From the NCBI GenBank assembly GCA_030700195.1, contig JAUYKD010000038.1, positions 1 to 32,835 of the forward strand: a stretch of 32,835 nucleotides of DNA. The letters run 5' to 3'. Source of the stretch: Candidatus Nealsoniibacteriota bacterium (GTDB taxonomy: Bacteria; Patescibacteriota; Minisyncoccia; Minisyncoccales; MHMH01). The position numbers were made by a program, and so were the translations under genes. The notes under the pieces were generated by a model. It was not told the DNA's origin. It did no database searches and worked only from the letters and a program-made list of their open reading frames with translations. Below are positions 1-7,302 of the stretch, piece by piece; position 1 is the stretch's first letter; every line of letters starts with the position of its first letter.

Positions 1-1431
1 GAAGTTTTAGAAGGCAAATCTTCGGTTGATGAATCTTTAGTGACCGGAGAATCAATGCCGGTGACTAAAGAAGCGGGGGCTAAAGTAATCGGTTCTACCA
101 TTAATCTTTCCGGGGCGCTCCGATTTAAGGCAACCAAAGTAGGTAAAGAAACTTTATTAGCTCAAATTATCAAAATGGTTGAGCAGGCCCAAGCCTCAAA
201 AGCGCCCATTCAGAGATTGGCTGATTTGGTTTCTTCTTATTTTGTTCCAGTGGTAATAGGCATTGCTTTTTTGACATTTATTATTTGGTTCTTTTTTGGA
301 CCGGTTCCAGCTTTAACTTTTGCCTTGGTTAATTTTGTAGCGGTTTTAATTATTGCTTGTCCCTGCGCTTTGGGGTTAGCTACTCCTTTAGCTATTATGA
401 TAGGCACGGGCAACGCCGCTCAAAGAGGAATTTTAGTGAAAAATGCTGAAACTCTGGAAATCGCTCACAAAATTAAAGCAATTATTTTAGACAAAACAGG
501 CACTCTGACTAAAGGAAAACCAGAATTAACAGATGTTATGGCTTTTGGCGGCGATCAGAAAGAAATTTTACAGCTGGCCGCTTCTTTGGAAAAGTTTTCC
601 GAACATCATTTGGCAAAACCCATTGTTAAAGAAGCGCAAAAAGAAAAATTGGAAGATCTTAAGGTAAATGATTTTGAGGCGGTGGCGGGCAAAGGAATAA
701 AAGGAAATTTAGTAATTGACGGCCGAGAAATTTTTGGAGCGGTTGGCAACCGAGCGCTGATGAAAGAGTTGAATGTATCTTTAACCGATTTTGAGGAAAA
801 CATTATCAGTCTTGAAACCGAAGGCAAGACAGTGGTTATTTTGACCTTGGAAAATAAGGTAAGGGGTCTCTTAGCGGTGGCCGATACTTTAAAAAAAGAG
901 AGCGTTGAAGCCGTTAATTTATTGAAAAAAGAAGGTCTGGATGTTTGGATGATTACCGGGGACAATGAAAGAGTGGCCAGAGCCGTTGCTAAGCAAGCCG
1001 GGATAGAAAATGTCATGGCTCAGGTTTTGCCTCAAGATAAAGCTGAAAAAGTCAAAGAACTTCAAAAAACCGGAAAATTAGTGGCTATGGTCGGAGATGG
1101 AATTAATGACGCGCCGGCCTTGGCTCAAGCTAATTTGGGCATTGCCATGGGCGAGGGGACTGATGTGGCTATGGAGTCAGCCGAAATTACTTTAATGAGG
1201 GGCGATTTAACTTTAATTCCCGAAGTAATTTCACTTTCCCGGAGAACTTTGAAAATAATTAAACAAAACTTATTCTGGGCATTTTTCTATAATTCAGCTG
1301 GTATTCCGATAGCTGCGGGCCTTTTATATCCCTTTTTCGGCATTTTGCTCAACCCGATTTTTGCGGCCGCAGCCATGGCTTTTTCTTCTTTATCGGTTGT
1401 TTTAAACTCTTTGCGCTTAAAACGCGGCTGA
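1..1431 (+). CDS. copA: Copper-translocating P-type ATPase, 5' truncated by window edge
   Basis: This membrane pump moves a soft metal, probably Cu(I), using ATP. The reading frame is open from base 1, so the metal-binding N-terminus and first membrane helices lie outside the window. Visible in order are the actuator motif TGES (codons 15-18), the intramembrane CPC metal site in CPCALGLATP (codons 120-129), the phosphorylation motif DKTGT (about codon 164), TGDN, GDGINDAPALA, and a final membrane helix ending MAFSSLSVVLNSLRL. The YN in FFYNSAGIP and the late MxxSS pattern are typical of Cu(I) P1B-1 pumps. The usual SEHPLA motif of the nucleotide domain reads SEHHLA here. Metal specificity is inferred from family motifs. 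A redox protein and a ZIP transporter follow, which suggests a metal-handling cluster. Confidence 0.93.
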   Translation, partial: EVLEGKSSVDESLVTGESMPVTKEAGAKVIGSTINLSGALRFKATKVGKETLLAQIIKMVEQAQASKAPIQRLADLVSSYFVPVVIGIAFLTFIIWFFFGPVPALTFALVNFVAVLIIACPCALGLATPLAIMIGTGNAAQRGILVKNAETLEIAHKIKAIILDKTGTLTKGKPELTDVMAFGGDQKEILQLAASLEKFSEHHLAKPIVKEAQKEKLEDLKVNDFEAVAGKGIKGNLVIDGREIFGAVGNRALMKELNVSLTDFEENIISLETEGKTVVILTLENKVRGLLAVADTLKKESVEAVNLLKKEGLDVWMITGDNERVARAVAKQAGIENVMAQVLPQDKAEKVKELQKTGKLVAMVGDGINDAPALAQANLGIAMGEGTDVAMESAEITLMRGDLTLIPEVISLSRRTLKIIKQNLFWAFFYNSAGIPIAAGLLYPFFGILLNPIFAAAAMAFSSLSVVLNSLRLKRG

Positions 1432-1504
1432 TATAAAGGAGGAATAGTCCCGCTTACTTTGAAAAACTCTTTCTCTTTCTTCTTGGTTGAATTATAATAA
1501 GGTC

Positions 1505-2641
1505 ATGCGAAAATTGGTTTGTTTAATTTTTATTTTAGGGCTGATATTCGGCTACTTTAATTTTGCTTTTGCTCAATCCGACAAAATTCAAATTGATTTT
1601 TTCTACAGCGAAACCTGTCCTCACTGTCAAGCAGAAAAAGAGTTTTTAAGGGATTTGAAGCAGAGGTACCCGGAGCTCGAAATAAAAGAATATGAGATTA
1701 TTAACTCGGCGGAAAACCAGGCGATTCTTAAAGATTTTTACGATAAATATCAGGTTCCTGACGGAGAAAGGGGATGGATACCGGTTACTTTTACTCCGGT
1801 TGAGTTTTTCGTGGGGTTTAACGACCAAACCGCCCAAAACATTGAGAATTGCTTGAAGACCTGCTTGGGCGAGGAAAAAAAGACGCCCCAAGCGCTTAGT
1901 CTGCCGTTTTTTGGCCAAGTAGATGTCTCTAAAATGTCTTTGCCGGTTTTGACCATTGTGCTTGGAGCTTTTGACGGATTCAACCCCTGCGCTATGTGGG
2001 TGCTGCTATTTTTAATCGCTCTTTTAATCAATACTAATTCCAGAAAGAGAATGTGGCTGGTGGCCGGCACGTTTGTTTTTGTTTCAGGCATTGTTTATTT
2101 CTTAATATTGAGCGCTTGGTTGAACTTATTTTTGGCGATTTCCTACATTAACTTGACTAGAATTCTAATCGGGGTCTTGGCTGTTTTTGTCGGAGTTTGG
2201 CAATTAAAAAACTTTATCACGTACAACCCCGGTGTTTGCAAGGCCCTTGGATTAAAATCCAGATTGGAGAATAAGCTGCGCTCAAGAGCAGAGAAAATAG
2301 TCGCTTCTCCCTTTACTTTGGCCATGATAGGCGGGGTTGTTTTTCTTGCTTTGGGGATTAATTTAATTGAGTTTTTCTGTTCAGCCGGCTTGCCGACAAT
2401 TTATACGCGCATTTTGGCCATGAGCGACATTAGTTCTCTCAGCCATTATCTTTATCTTCTTCTTTACACCTTTATTTTTATACTTGATGATATTATAATA
2501 TTCTCTGTAGCTGTCATAGCTTTGAGCAAGCTTAACTTTACCGAGAAGTACAATTATTGGACAACCTTGCTGGGAGGAATACTTATTTTCGTTTTAGGTC
2601 TTTTGTTAATATTTAAACCCGAGTTATTAATTTTCAATTAG
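1505..2641 (+). CDS. Thioredoxin-like domain fused to DsbD/CcdA-like membrane domain
   Basis: A probable thiol-disulfide carrier moving reducing power across the membrane. Starting at ATG 1505 gives a signal peptide or anchor (MRKLVCLIFILGLIFGYF, then AFAQ). A thioredoxin-like domain follows, with the active site CPHC at residues 38-41. The C-terminal half has about six membrane helices and two isolated intramembrane cysteines, NPC at 162 and EFFC at 292, the layout of CcdA/DsbD. An in-frame TTG at 1487 would add six residues, but the ATG fits the signal peptide better and has a TATAAT 6 bases upstream (1493-1498), as in a leaderless transcript. The following small membrane protein begins directly after the stop codon. 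The exact partner protein is unknown. Confidence 0.85.
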   Translation: MRKLVCLIFILGLIFGYFNFAFAQSDKIQIDFFYSETCPHCQAEKEFLRDLKQRYPELEIKEYEIINSAENQAILKDFYDKYQVPDGERGWIPVTFTPVEFFVGFNDQTAQNIENCLKTCLGEEKKTPQALSLPFFGQVDVSKMSLPVLTIVLGAFDGFNPCAMWVLLFLIALLINTNSRKRMWLVAGTFVFVSGIVYFLILSAWLNLFLAISYINLTRILIGVLAVFVGVWQLKNFITYNPGVCKALGLKSRLENKLRSRAEKIVASPFTLAMIGGVVFLALGINLIEFFCSAGLPTIYTRILAMSDISSLSHYLYLLLYTFIFILDDIIIFSVAVIALSKLNFTEKYNYWTTLLGGILIFVLGLLLIFKPELLIFN

Positions 2642-2914
2642 ATGGTCAAATTTTTAGGAGCATTGGACATATTTGCCGCAGCGGTTCTTGTCGGGACTGC
2701 TTTTCAGCTTTCCATAGCTCATGGCCTTATCATTACTCTGGCTGTTTATCTTTTATTGAAAGCAATCCTATTTTTAAAGGATATCGGCAGTTTGTTTGAT
2801 ATTCTGGCCGGTCTAGCTCTTTTGTTAAGCTTATTCTTTGTCCTGCCCCAGTTTCTTGTTTTTATTGTGGCCGGCTTGGTAGGGTTTAAGGGAATTATGA
2901 GTTTATTTGCCTAA
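2642..2914 (+). CDS. Small multi-pass membrane protein, unknown function
   Basis: A 90-residue, very hydrophobic protein with about three predicted membrane segments and no cysteines or clear motif. It begins at the base after the stop of the thioredoxin/DsbD-like gene, and its own stop overlaps the next start (TAATG), so it is cotranslated with both neighbours. I do not recognise a family. Context suggests an accessory subunit of the redox or metal-transport cluster, but nothing in the sequence shows that directly. Confidence 0.75.
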   Translation: MVKFLGALDIFAAAVLVGTAFQLSIAHGLIITLAVYLLLKAILFLKDIGSLFDILAGLALLLSLFFVLPQFLVFIVAGLVGFKGIMSLFA

Positions 2915-3654
2915 TGAATACCTTATTTTACATTATCATAGCAACGTTTTTTATAAGTCTGCTTTCTTTTGTCGGGGCTTTAATTTTGTTTTTGAAAGAA
3001 AAAATTCTAAATAAAATCATTTTAATTTTAGTAGCTTTCTCTTCCGGAGCGCTTATTGGCGGCGCTTTTCTTCATTTAATACCAGAATCTCTGGAACAAG
3101 CCGGGACAAATTTAAATGTTTTTCTCTTTGTTATTCTGGGTTTTTGCGCTTTTTTCATCTTGGAAAGCTTAATCCACTGGCATCATCATCATGCCAAAAA
3201 GCACCCGGGCATTATGCCTTTTTCTTATTTAATACTGGTTTCAGATACTGTTCATAATTTTATTGACGGTCTTATTATTGCCGCTGCCTTTGTTGTTTCT
3301 TTGCCCGTTGGGTTGGTGACGACATTGGTTATAGTTTTGCACGAAATTCCGCAGGAATTGGGTGATTTTGCGGTTTTGGTTTACGGCGGGGTTCGAAAAA
3401 GCAGGGCTTTGCTCTTGAATTTTATTTCCGCCTTAAGCGCCGTATTAGGAGGCGTCGTTGGATTCTTTTTTGCGGCCGAAATAGGCAAATCAGCCATTTA
3501 CCTTTTGCCTTTTGCGGCCGGCACTTTCATTTATATTGCTGCTTCAGACTTAATTCCGGAAATCAAACAGAAGGCGCCTCCCGGGAAAGCCGTGATTCAT
3601 TTTTTCGTATTTCTACTGGGGGTTGCTTTTATGTTGTTGATAAAACTGCTATAA
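2914..3654 (+). CDS. ZIP family metal transporter
   Basis: A divalent metal (zinc/iron type) permease of 246 residues with about eight membrane helices. The family signatures are clear: a histidine-rich loop WHHHHAKKH near residue 89, HNFIDG at 114-119 in the metal-binding helix, and HEIPQELGD at 143-151 in the next one. These His, Asn, Asp and Glu residues line the ZIP transport site. The gene overlaps the preceding small membrane gene by one base. Direction and metal cannot be read from sequence. With the Cu ATPase it forms a metal homeostasis cluster. Confidence 0.92.
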   Translation: MNTLFYIIIATFFISLLSFVGALILFLKEKILNKIILILVAFSSGALIGGAFLHLIPESLEQAGTNLNVFLFVILGFCAFFILESLIHWHHHHAKKHPGIMPFSYLILVSDTVHNFIDGLIIAAAFVVSLPVGLVTTLVIVLHEIPQELGDFAVLVYGGVRKSRALLLNFISALSAVLGGVVGFFFAAEIGKSAIYLLPFAAGTFIYIAASDLIPEIKQKAPPGKAVIHFFVFLLGVAFMLLIKLL

Positions 3655-3655
3655 T
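3650..3655 (+). promoter_or_regulatory. Extended -10 promoter before the SDR gene
   Basis: TGCTATAAT provides a TGN extension and a perfect -10 at the very end of the ZIP gene. No good -35 lies 16-18 bases upstream. Transcription would start near 3662 and give a roughly 30-base AT-rich leader to the SDR gene at 3693. Confidence 0.5.
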
Positions 3656-3692
3656 AGAGAAAGGTCGGTAAAACACATTAATATTTAATTTT

Positions 3693-4451
3693 ATGGACTT
3701 AAAAGGAAAAGTGGCAATTATTACCGGAGCTAGAAGGGGAATGGGCAGAACCCATGCCTTGGCTTTGGCTAAAGCTGGAGCAAAAGTGGTGGTTTCAGAT
3801 ATTTCTTTGGAAGATTGTCAGAAAGTGGCCAAAGAGATTGAAAAGCAGAAAGGAGAGGCCTTAGCCGTCAAGTGCGACGTGTCTAAAAAAGAGGAAGTTG
3901 ATAAAATGATTCAGATGGCTGTGAGTAAATGGGGAAGAATAGATATTTTAGTTAATAATGCGGGTATCTGCCAATTTAAGCCATTTTTAGAAATGACCGA
4001 AAAAGAATGGGATTTGACTTTAGATATCAACCTTAAAGGATATTTCTTTTGCGCCCAAGCGGTTGCCAAGCAAATGGTTAAGCAAAAATCAGGGGTCATA
4101 GTTAATATTGCTTCTGTAGCCATGGGCCAACAGGGAATCGGCTTTCCCAATATTGCTCACTACTGCGCTTCCAAGGGCGGGATTGTCGGTTTGACCGAAG
4201 CTTTAGCTATTGAATTGGCTCCATATAATATCAGGGTCAATGCTGTTTCTCCGGGGATGATTGAGACCCCGATGATTAGTTCCGTTAAGCAGGACAAAAA
4301 AACAATAGAAGCTATATTGTCTCGGGTGCCCCTGCGAAGAGTGGGCAGGCCGGAAGAGGTCTCCAACCTTGTTTTATTCTTAGTCTCGGAAGATTCTTCG
4401 TATATAACCGGTTCAACCGTGGTGGTGGATGGTGGCTGGCTGGCCGCTTAA
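3693..4451 (+). CDS. Short-chain dehydrogenase/reductase (FabG-like)
   Basis: An NAD(P)-dependent oxidoreductase of the classical SDR family, 252 residues, the usual length. It shows the cofactor glycine motif TGARRGMG at 11-18, NNAG at 88-91, catalytic Ser141, and the Tyr157-x3-Lys161 pair in YCASK. The C-terminus ends SSYITGSTVVVDGGWLA, standard for the family. The substrate is unknown: the sequence fits 3-oxoacyl-ACP reductase-like or sugar/alcohol dehydrogenase members. No fatty acid synthesis genes are adjacent, so I do not assign fabG. Confidence 0.93.
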   Translation: MDLKGKVAIITGARRGMGRTHALALAKAGAKVVVSDISLEDCQKVAKEIEKQKGEALAVKCDVSKKEEVDKMIQMAVSKWGRIDILVNNAGICQFKPFLEMTEKEWDLTLDINLKGYFFCAQAVAKQMVKQKSGVIVNIASVAMGQQGIGFPNIAHYCASKGGIVGLTEALAIELAPYNIRVNAVSPGMIETPMISSVKQDKKTIEAILSRVPLRRVGRPEEVSNLVLFLVSEDSSYITGSTVVVDGGWLAA

Positions 4452-4452
4452 G

Positions 4453-4507
4453 GGCGATGAGAAATTATTTCTCATCTTAACCTTCTCTCGGTTTCGCCTC
4501 GCTCGGT
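4453..4507 (+). repeat. Family II palindromic element copy
   Basis: Directly after the SDR stop, GATGAGAAAT and ATTTCTCATC form the first hairpin. ACCTTC then opens and CTCGGT closes the second, more degenerate part. This is the same two-part layout found between ribosomal protein genes further on. Confidence 0.75.
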
Positions 4508-4560
4508 GCTTGACTGGCTTATTGGCTTAAACTACGATAAAGTAATCGCACGGAAAATTC

Positions 4561-4618
4561 ACCCTGTTAAATAATTTCGCCTTTGGCGAAATTGCCGCAA
4601 AGCGGCATTTAATAGGGT
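4561..4618. repeat. Family III element, perfect three-way junction
   Basis: ACCCTGTTAAAT (4561-4572) pairs with ATTTAATAGGGT (4607-4618), all 12 pairs counting one G-T wobble. It encloses two hairpins with no unpaired bases between them: AATTTCGCC/GGCGAAATT (4573-4593, loop TTT) and GCCGC/GCGGC (4594-4606, loop AAA). A homologous element lies between rplW and rplB. Confidence 0.85.
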
Positions 4619-4662
4619 AAAGGTCGATTCAAACACTAAATTTTAAATTATTTATAATTATT

Positions 4663-4818
4663 ATGGAAGGATATTGCGTAAAATGCAAAGCTAAAAGAGA
4701 AATGTCAGAGGCCAAAGAAGTGGAAATGAACGGCAAGGGTGGAGTTAAGAGAAGGGCTATGACTGGAAAGTGCCCCAAGTGCGGAACCAAGATGTTTCGA
4801 ATTATGGGCAAGGCCTAA
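4663..4818 (+). CDS. Small zinc-ribbon protein (DUF5679-like)
   Basis: A 51-residue basic protein beginning MEGYCVKCKAKREM and ending GKCPKCGTKMFRIMGKA. The two CxxC pairs (residues 5-8 and around 40-43) should bind one zinc. The pattern matches the small DUF5679-type proteins common in CPR bacteria and archaea, whose function is unknown. A TATAAT at 4653-4658 lies 4 bases before the start. The gene is framed by palindromic elements on both sides and followed by a terminator. Confidence 0.85.
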   Translation: MEGYCVKCKAKREMSEAKEVEMNGKGGVKRRAMTGKCPKCGTKMFRIMGKA

Positions 4819-4819
4819 G

Positions 4820-4874
4820 GCGAAGGGAAATTCGTTCTCTTCTTTAACTTCGCTTCCATAAATGGAGCTCGTTA
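4820..4874 (+). repeat. Family II palindromic element copy
   Basis: It lies just after the zinc-ribbon stop. A first weak hairpin (GAAG...CTTC) is followed by TAACTTCG, a hairpin GCTTCCAT/ATGGAGC, and CTCGTTA. The closing stem TAAC/GTTA is fully complementary. Confidence 0.75.
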
Positions 4875-4907
4875 CTTAAGGATTTCCGGAAATTCTTAAA
4901 TATAGAC

Positions 4908-4935
4908 AAAAGCCGCCAAAGGGCGGCTTTTGCTT
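4908..4935 (+). terminator. Intrinsic terminator
   Basis: AAAAGCCGCC (4908-4917) pairs perfectly with GGCGGCTTTT (4922-4931) around an AAAG loop, ending in T residues. It terminates the zinc-ribbon transcript and may work in both directions. Confidence 0.88.
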
Positions 4936-5025
4936 GGCAAAGATCTTTTTAGCGTTTTAAGATAATTAATGTTGGTTTGAATCTTTGTACCCGCAAACTA
5001 TTAACAATGGTTTATGCTATGATAA

Positions 5026-5043
5026 TATAATATTGTAATACAA
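5026..5043 (+). promoter_or_regulatory. Promoter and likely operator of the ribbon-helix-helix gene
   Basis: TATAAT (5026-5031) is followed at once by the perfect odd palindrome TTGTAATACAA (5033-5043), and a further half-match ATTACAAA leads up to the ATG. A palindrome between -10 and start is where a ribbon-helix-helix repressor would bind to control itself. Binding is inferred. Confidence 0.5.
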
Positions 5044-5057
5044 TTTATTACAAATTT

Positions 5058-5273
5058 ATGCGTCAAGTTATTAATATTTCGTTGCCAAAAGAATTAAATA
5101 AAGCCGTTGAAGAAATCGTCAGGAATAGAAAATACGCTACAAAAAGCGAATTTTTCCGTGATTTTTTAAGATTGTGGATAGAGGGAAAAATCCTTCACGA
5201 TTTAGCGGAAAGCAGGCAAGAGCTGGTTTCTGGCAAAGGCAAACTCTTGAGATCATTGAAAGAATTAAGATAG
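5058..5273 (+). CDS. Ribbon-helix-helix (CopG/ParD-like) antitoxin-type protein
   Basis: A 71-residue DNA-binding protein. The N-terminal strand QVINISLPKELNKAVEEIV and helix RKYATKSEFFRDFLRLWIE form a ribbon-helix-helix fold, used for dimeric operator binding. The charged C-terminal tail (about residues 48-71) resembles the part of such antitoxins that wraps a toxin. The reading frame that follows begins MKIYYSSHF, like a RelE/ParE toxin start, but then loses similarity, so the partner seems destroyed. The annotation as antitoxin is inferred from fold and context. Confidence 0.8.
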   Translation: MRQVINISLPKELNKAVEEIVRNRKYATKSEFFRDFLRLWIEGKILHDLAESRQELVSGKGKLLRSLKELR

Positions 5274-5288
5274 TCTTTTTATCCCTCC

Positions 5289-5438
5289 ATGAAGATTTAT
5301 TATTCGAGTCATTTTGGTTTCATTCCATTGGCGGCCACTCAATTTACAAACTTTGGGATTAAGATAAATTATAATTACTTTCTTTTCGATCTTCATTCCC
5401 TTTATCCCGCAAAGCGGGACTCGGATCGTGGTCGATGA
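5289..5438 (+). pseudogene. Possible relic of a RelE/ParE toxin
   Basis: A 49-codon frame begins MKIYYSSHF 15 bases after the antitoxin-like gene, as RelE/ParE toxins in such pairs often do. After about nine residues the similarity stops and the frame runs into a family II palindrome. On the opposite strand the same stretch encodes NPKVCKLSGR, faintly like a later toxin segment, so an inversion may be involved. The evidence is thin: the call rests on a short N-terminal motif and on position. Confidence 0.35.
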
Positions 5439-5485
5439 ATCTAAAGATTCATCTCCACCTTCGTCCCGCAAAGCGGGACTCGGTG
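5405..5485 (+). repeat. Family II palindromic element, one and a half copies
   Basis: TCCCGC/GCGGGA (5405-5419) is followed by GATGAATC/GATTCATC (5434-5453). CACC, TTCG, the hairpin TCCCGC/GCGGGA (5464-5478), TC and GGTG (5482-5485) complete the set. The closing stem CACC/GGTG is complementary. Confidence 0.85.
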
Positions 5486-5486
5486 C

Positions 5487-5517
5487 TTGATTTTTTTATT
5501 AAAGCGAATAATATAAT
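5487..5517 (+). promoter_or_regulatory. Likely promoter of the NUDIX gene
   Basis: TTGATT (5487-5492) and a perfect TATAAT (5512-5517) are separated by 19 bases, slightly long. The -35 begins right at the edge of the palindromic element. Transcription would start about 28 bases before the chosen ATG. Confidence 0.5.
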
Positions 5518-5551
5518 TATAGTTGTTTCAAATTTAGAAAAAATAGGGAAA

Positions 5552-5980
5552 ATGAAAATGGATATAAGATCTGGTTACCTTGATATTGCTGTTGCAATTA
5601 TCCAAAATGGTGAGCATGTTTTGATTGCCCAAAGGTCTCAATATCAAAGTCATCCTGGAAAATGGGAATTTCCTGGTGGAAAAGTAGAACCCAGCGAGGC
5701 GCTTGAAGATTGTTTGAAGCGAGAACTTTTAGAAGAGCTTGAGATAAAGATTCGAGTTGGAGAACGATTTTTAGTTTTTGAGCATAACTATGAGCCACTA
5801 GACAAAAAGATTCATCGTTTCTTTAGTTTTTGGTGCGAAATTTTGGAAGGAAAACCTCTTCTAAAAGAACATCAAAACCTTGCCTGGGTTAGGATCGAAG
5901 AGTTGTCCAATTACGATTTCATTGAAGCAGATATACAACTTGTCGAAATTCTTTTAATTAAAGAAAAGAAAGCCTTGTGA
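5552..5980 (+). CDS. NUDIX hydrolase, MutT-like (8-oxo-dGTP type)
   Basis: A 142-residue pyrophosphohydrolase. The NUDIX box is GKVEPSEALEDCLKRELLEE, with the catalytic Glu/Arg pattern G-x5-E-x7-REL-x-EE. The conserved Gly near the end of the box is replaced by Glu (EELEI). GKWEFPGGK precedes the box, as in MutT-type enzymes that clean oxidised dGTP from the nucleotide pool. I chose ATG 5552 because the longer frame from 5435 starts inside the palindromic repeat and adds 39 residues with no family resemblance. The gene has its own promoter and terminator, so it is probably monocistronic. Confidence 0.88.
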   Translation: MKMDIRSGYLDIAVAIIQNGEHVLIAQRSQYQSHPGKWEFPGGKVEPSEALEDCLKRELLEELEIKIRVGERFLVFEHNYEPLDKKIHRFFSFWCEILEGKPLLKEHQNLAWVRIEELSNYDFIEADIQLVEILLIKEKKAL

Positions 5981-6003
5981 TTTTATCACGGGGCTTTTGT
6001 TTT
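5969..6003 (+). terminator. Intrinsic terminator after the NUDIX gene
   Basis: AAAGCCTTGTGA and TATCACGGGGCTTTT form a stem that includes the stop codon of the gene, followed by TTGTTTTG. Confidence 0.75.
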
Positions 6004-6057
6004 GTTGATTTAATATTATAATTCTAGTTCTAACATTGTCCACCAGCCCCTGCGAAT

Positions 6058-6085
6058 TTGACACTATTTATCTAATTGATATAGT
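6058..6085 (+). promoter_or_regulatory. Promoter for the 59-residue zinc-ribbon gene
   Basis: TTGACA (6058-6063), a 16-base spacer and TATAGT (6080-6085). The ATG at 6094 is 8 bases after the -10, so the transcript would be nearly leaderless. Confidence 0.7.
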
Positions 6086-6093
6086 TAAAACAT

Positions 6094-6273
6094 ATGAGGG
6101 TGATAAAATGTGACCAATGTAAAAAGAGCATTAAAGAAAAGCCGGTAACTGCAGGAGTCGGATTGCTTTCCACGGTAGAATTATGCGAGAAATGTGGCGC
6201 ACCAATTTTAAAATTTTTAAGAAAATATAAATTTATAGAAACAAAAACTAATTCAAAACAAAAATATGCTTGA
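6094..6273 (+). CDS. Small zinc-ribbon protein, unknown function
   Basis: A 59-residue protein with two CxxC pairs: CDQCKKS (residues 6-9) and CEKCGAP (about 31-34), spaced as in a single zinc ribbon. The basic tail KFLRKYKFIETKTNSKQKYA may be disordered. It has a good promoter and almost no leader. I do not recognise a family. It could bind nucleic acid or a protein partner. Its stop overlaps the start of the next small frame (ATGCTTGA). Confidence 0.65.
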   Translation: MRVIKCDQCKKSIKEKPVTAGVGLLSTVELCEKCGAPILKFLRKYKFIETKTNSKQKYA

Positions 6274-6352
6274 CGATAAAGATATTCAAAAACTTATTAA
6301 AGTGAGTTATCTAAAGGAGCCGTATCTAAAGGATCCGAGCTCCTTGAGGTAA
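6266..6352 (+). pseudogene. Truncated gene start (MLDDKDIQKLI...), likely relic
   Basis: This 28-codon frame overlaps the end of the zinc-ribbon gene. Its first 13 residues, MLDDKDIQKLIKV, look like the start of the coiled-coil proteins that in CPR genomes often begin MLTDxDIQKLI. After that the frame enters a tandem TATCTAAAGGAKCCG sequence shared with the following metallo-beta-lactamase gene, then stops. It is best read as a gene start joined to a partial copy of neighbouring coding DNA. Confidence 0.4.
6304..6350 (+). repeat. Partial duplication of ComEC-like coding sequence
   Basis: GAGTTATCTAAAGGAGCCG and GAGCTCCTTGAGGT here recur at 6520-6552 inside the next gene. In this copy TATCTAAAGGAKCCG is present twice in tandem. 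Confidence 0.75.
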
Positions 6353-6404
6353 GTATTGTCCATAATCTTGGGTCTAACATCGTTCATTAGCCCCTGCGGA
6401 TTTC

Positions 6405-6427
6405 CGCCTATTCTTTTAGGCGATTTT
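6405..6427 (+). other. Short hairpin with T-rich tail before ComEC-like gene
   Basis: CGCCTA (6405-6410) pairs with TAGGCG (6417-6422), followed by ATTTTGG. It may be a weak terminator or part of the upstream repeat. A TGGTAGGAT extended -10 follows directly, 10 bases before the next ATG. Confidence 0.45.
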
Positions 6428-6445
6428 GGTAGGATAAAAAGATAA

Positions 6446-7300
6446 ATGGAAAAGAAAAGTGTTTTTATTATTTTAGGAACTCTCGTTGGATTGAATATCT
6501 TAGCTTGGTCGGCGGTTTATGAGTTATCTAAAGGAGCCGAGCTCCTTGAGGTGACTTTTTTTGATGTGGGTCAGGGAGACGCCATTTTTATTGAAACGCC
6601 CCAGCGCCATCAGATTCTAATAGACGGTGGTCCTGATTCTGCTGTTTTAGAAAAAATGGGAAAAGAAATGCCGTTCTGGGATAGAACAATTGATTTAATA
6701 GTTTTGACTCATCCGGAGCGCGACCATATGTCCGGTTTGCTTGAGGTTTTAAAAAGATATAAAGTTGAAAACATTTTATGGACAGGAGTTTTAAGGGATA
6801 CGGCCGAATATAAAGAATGGCAGAGGTTAATTCAAAAAGAAGGCGCTAAAATTTATATTGCTCAAGCAGGCCAACGAATTGAAGGAGGCGAGATTTCCTT
6901 TGATATTCTGTATCCGTTTGACAGTTTAGAAGGGCAGGAATTTAAAGATAGCAATGACACTTCGATTATCGCCAAGCTGATTTTCAATGAAACCAGTTTT
7001 TTATTTACCGGTGATGCCACCATGAAAGTTGAAAAAAGATTAATAAACGAAGGGGAAGATATTGATTCGGATGTTTTGAAAGTCGGGCATCATGGAAGCA
7101 AAACTTCTTCGGCCGGAGAATTTATTCAAGCGGTATCTCCCGGCACGGCGGTTATTTCGGTCGGTGGAGACAATAACTACGGCCATCCTTATCCAGAAAC
7201 TTTGGCGATTTTAGAAAAATATGGTATAAAGATTCTTAGAACCGATTTAATAGGCGATATCAAAATAATTTCTGATGGGATCAATTTTATTATTCAATAA
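6446..7300 (+). CDS. ComEC/Rec2-like metallo-beta-lactamase fold hydrolase
   Basis: A 284-residue protein with one N-terminal membrane helix (about residues 5-24) and an extracellular metallo-beta-lactamase domain. It shows FFDVGQGDAIFIETP (38-52), ILIDGGP, the metal motif THPERDH (His89, Asp93, His94), FTGDA, and VGHHGSKTSS. This is the domain found at the C-terminus of the DNA uptake protein ComEC. Here it stands alone without the competence channel domain, as is common in CPR genomes. It may be a nuclease or phosphodiesterase at the cell surface; the substrate is unknown. The kinase-like gene follows after 2 bases, so the two are probably co-expressed. Confidence 0.88.
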   Translation: MEKKSVFIILGTLVGLNILAWSAVYELSKGAELLEVTFFDVGQGDAIFIETPQRHQILIDGGPDSAVLEKMGKEMPFWDRTIDLIVLTHPERDHMSGLLEVLKRYKVENILWTGVLRDTAEYKEWQRLIQKEGAKIYIAQAGQRIEGGEISFDILYPFDSLEGQEFKDSNDTSIIAKLIFNETSFLFTGDATMKVEKRLINEGEDIDSDVLKVGHHGSKTSSAGEFIQAVSPGTAVISVGGDNNYGHPYPETLAILEKYGIKILRTDLIGDIKIISDGINFIIQ

Positions 7301-7302
7301 CA

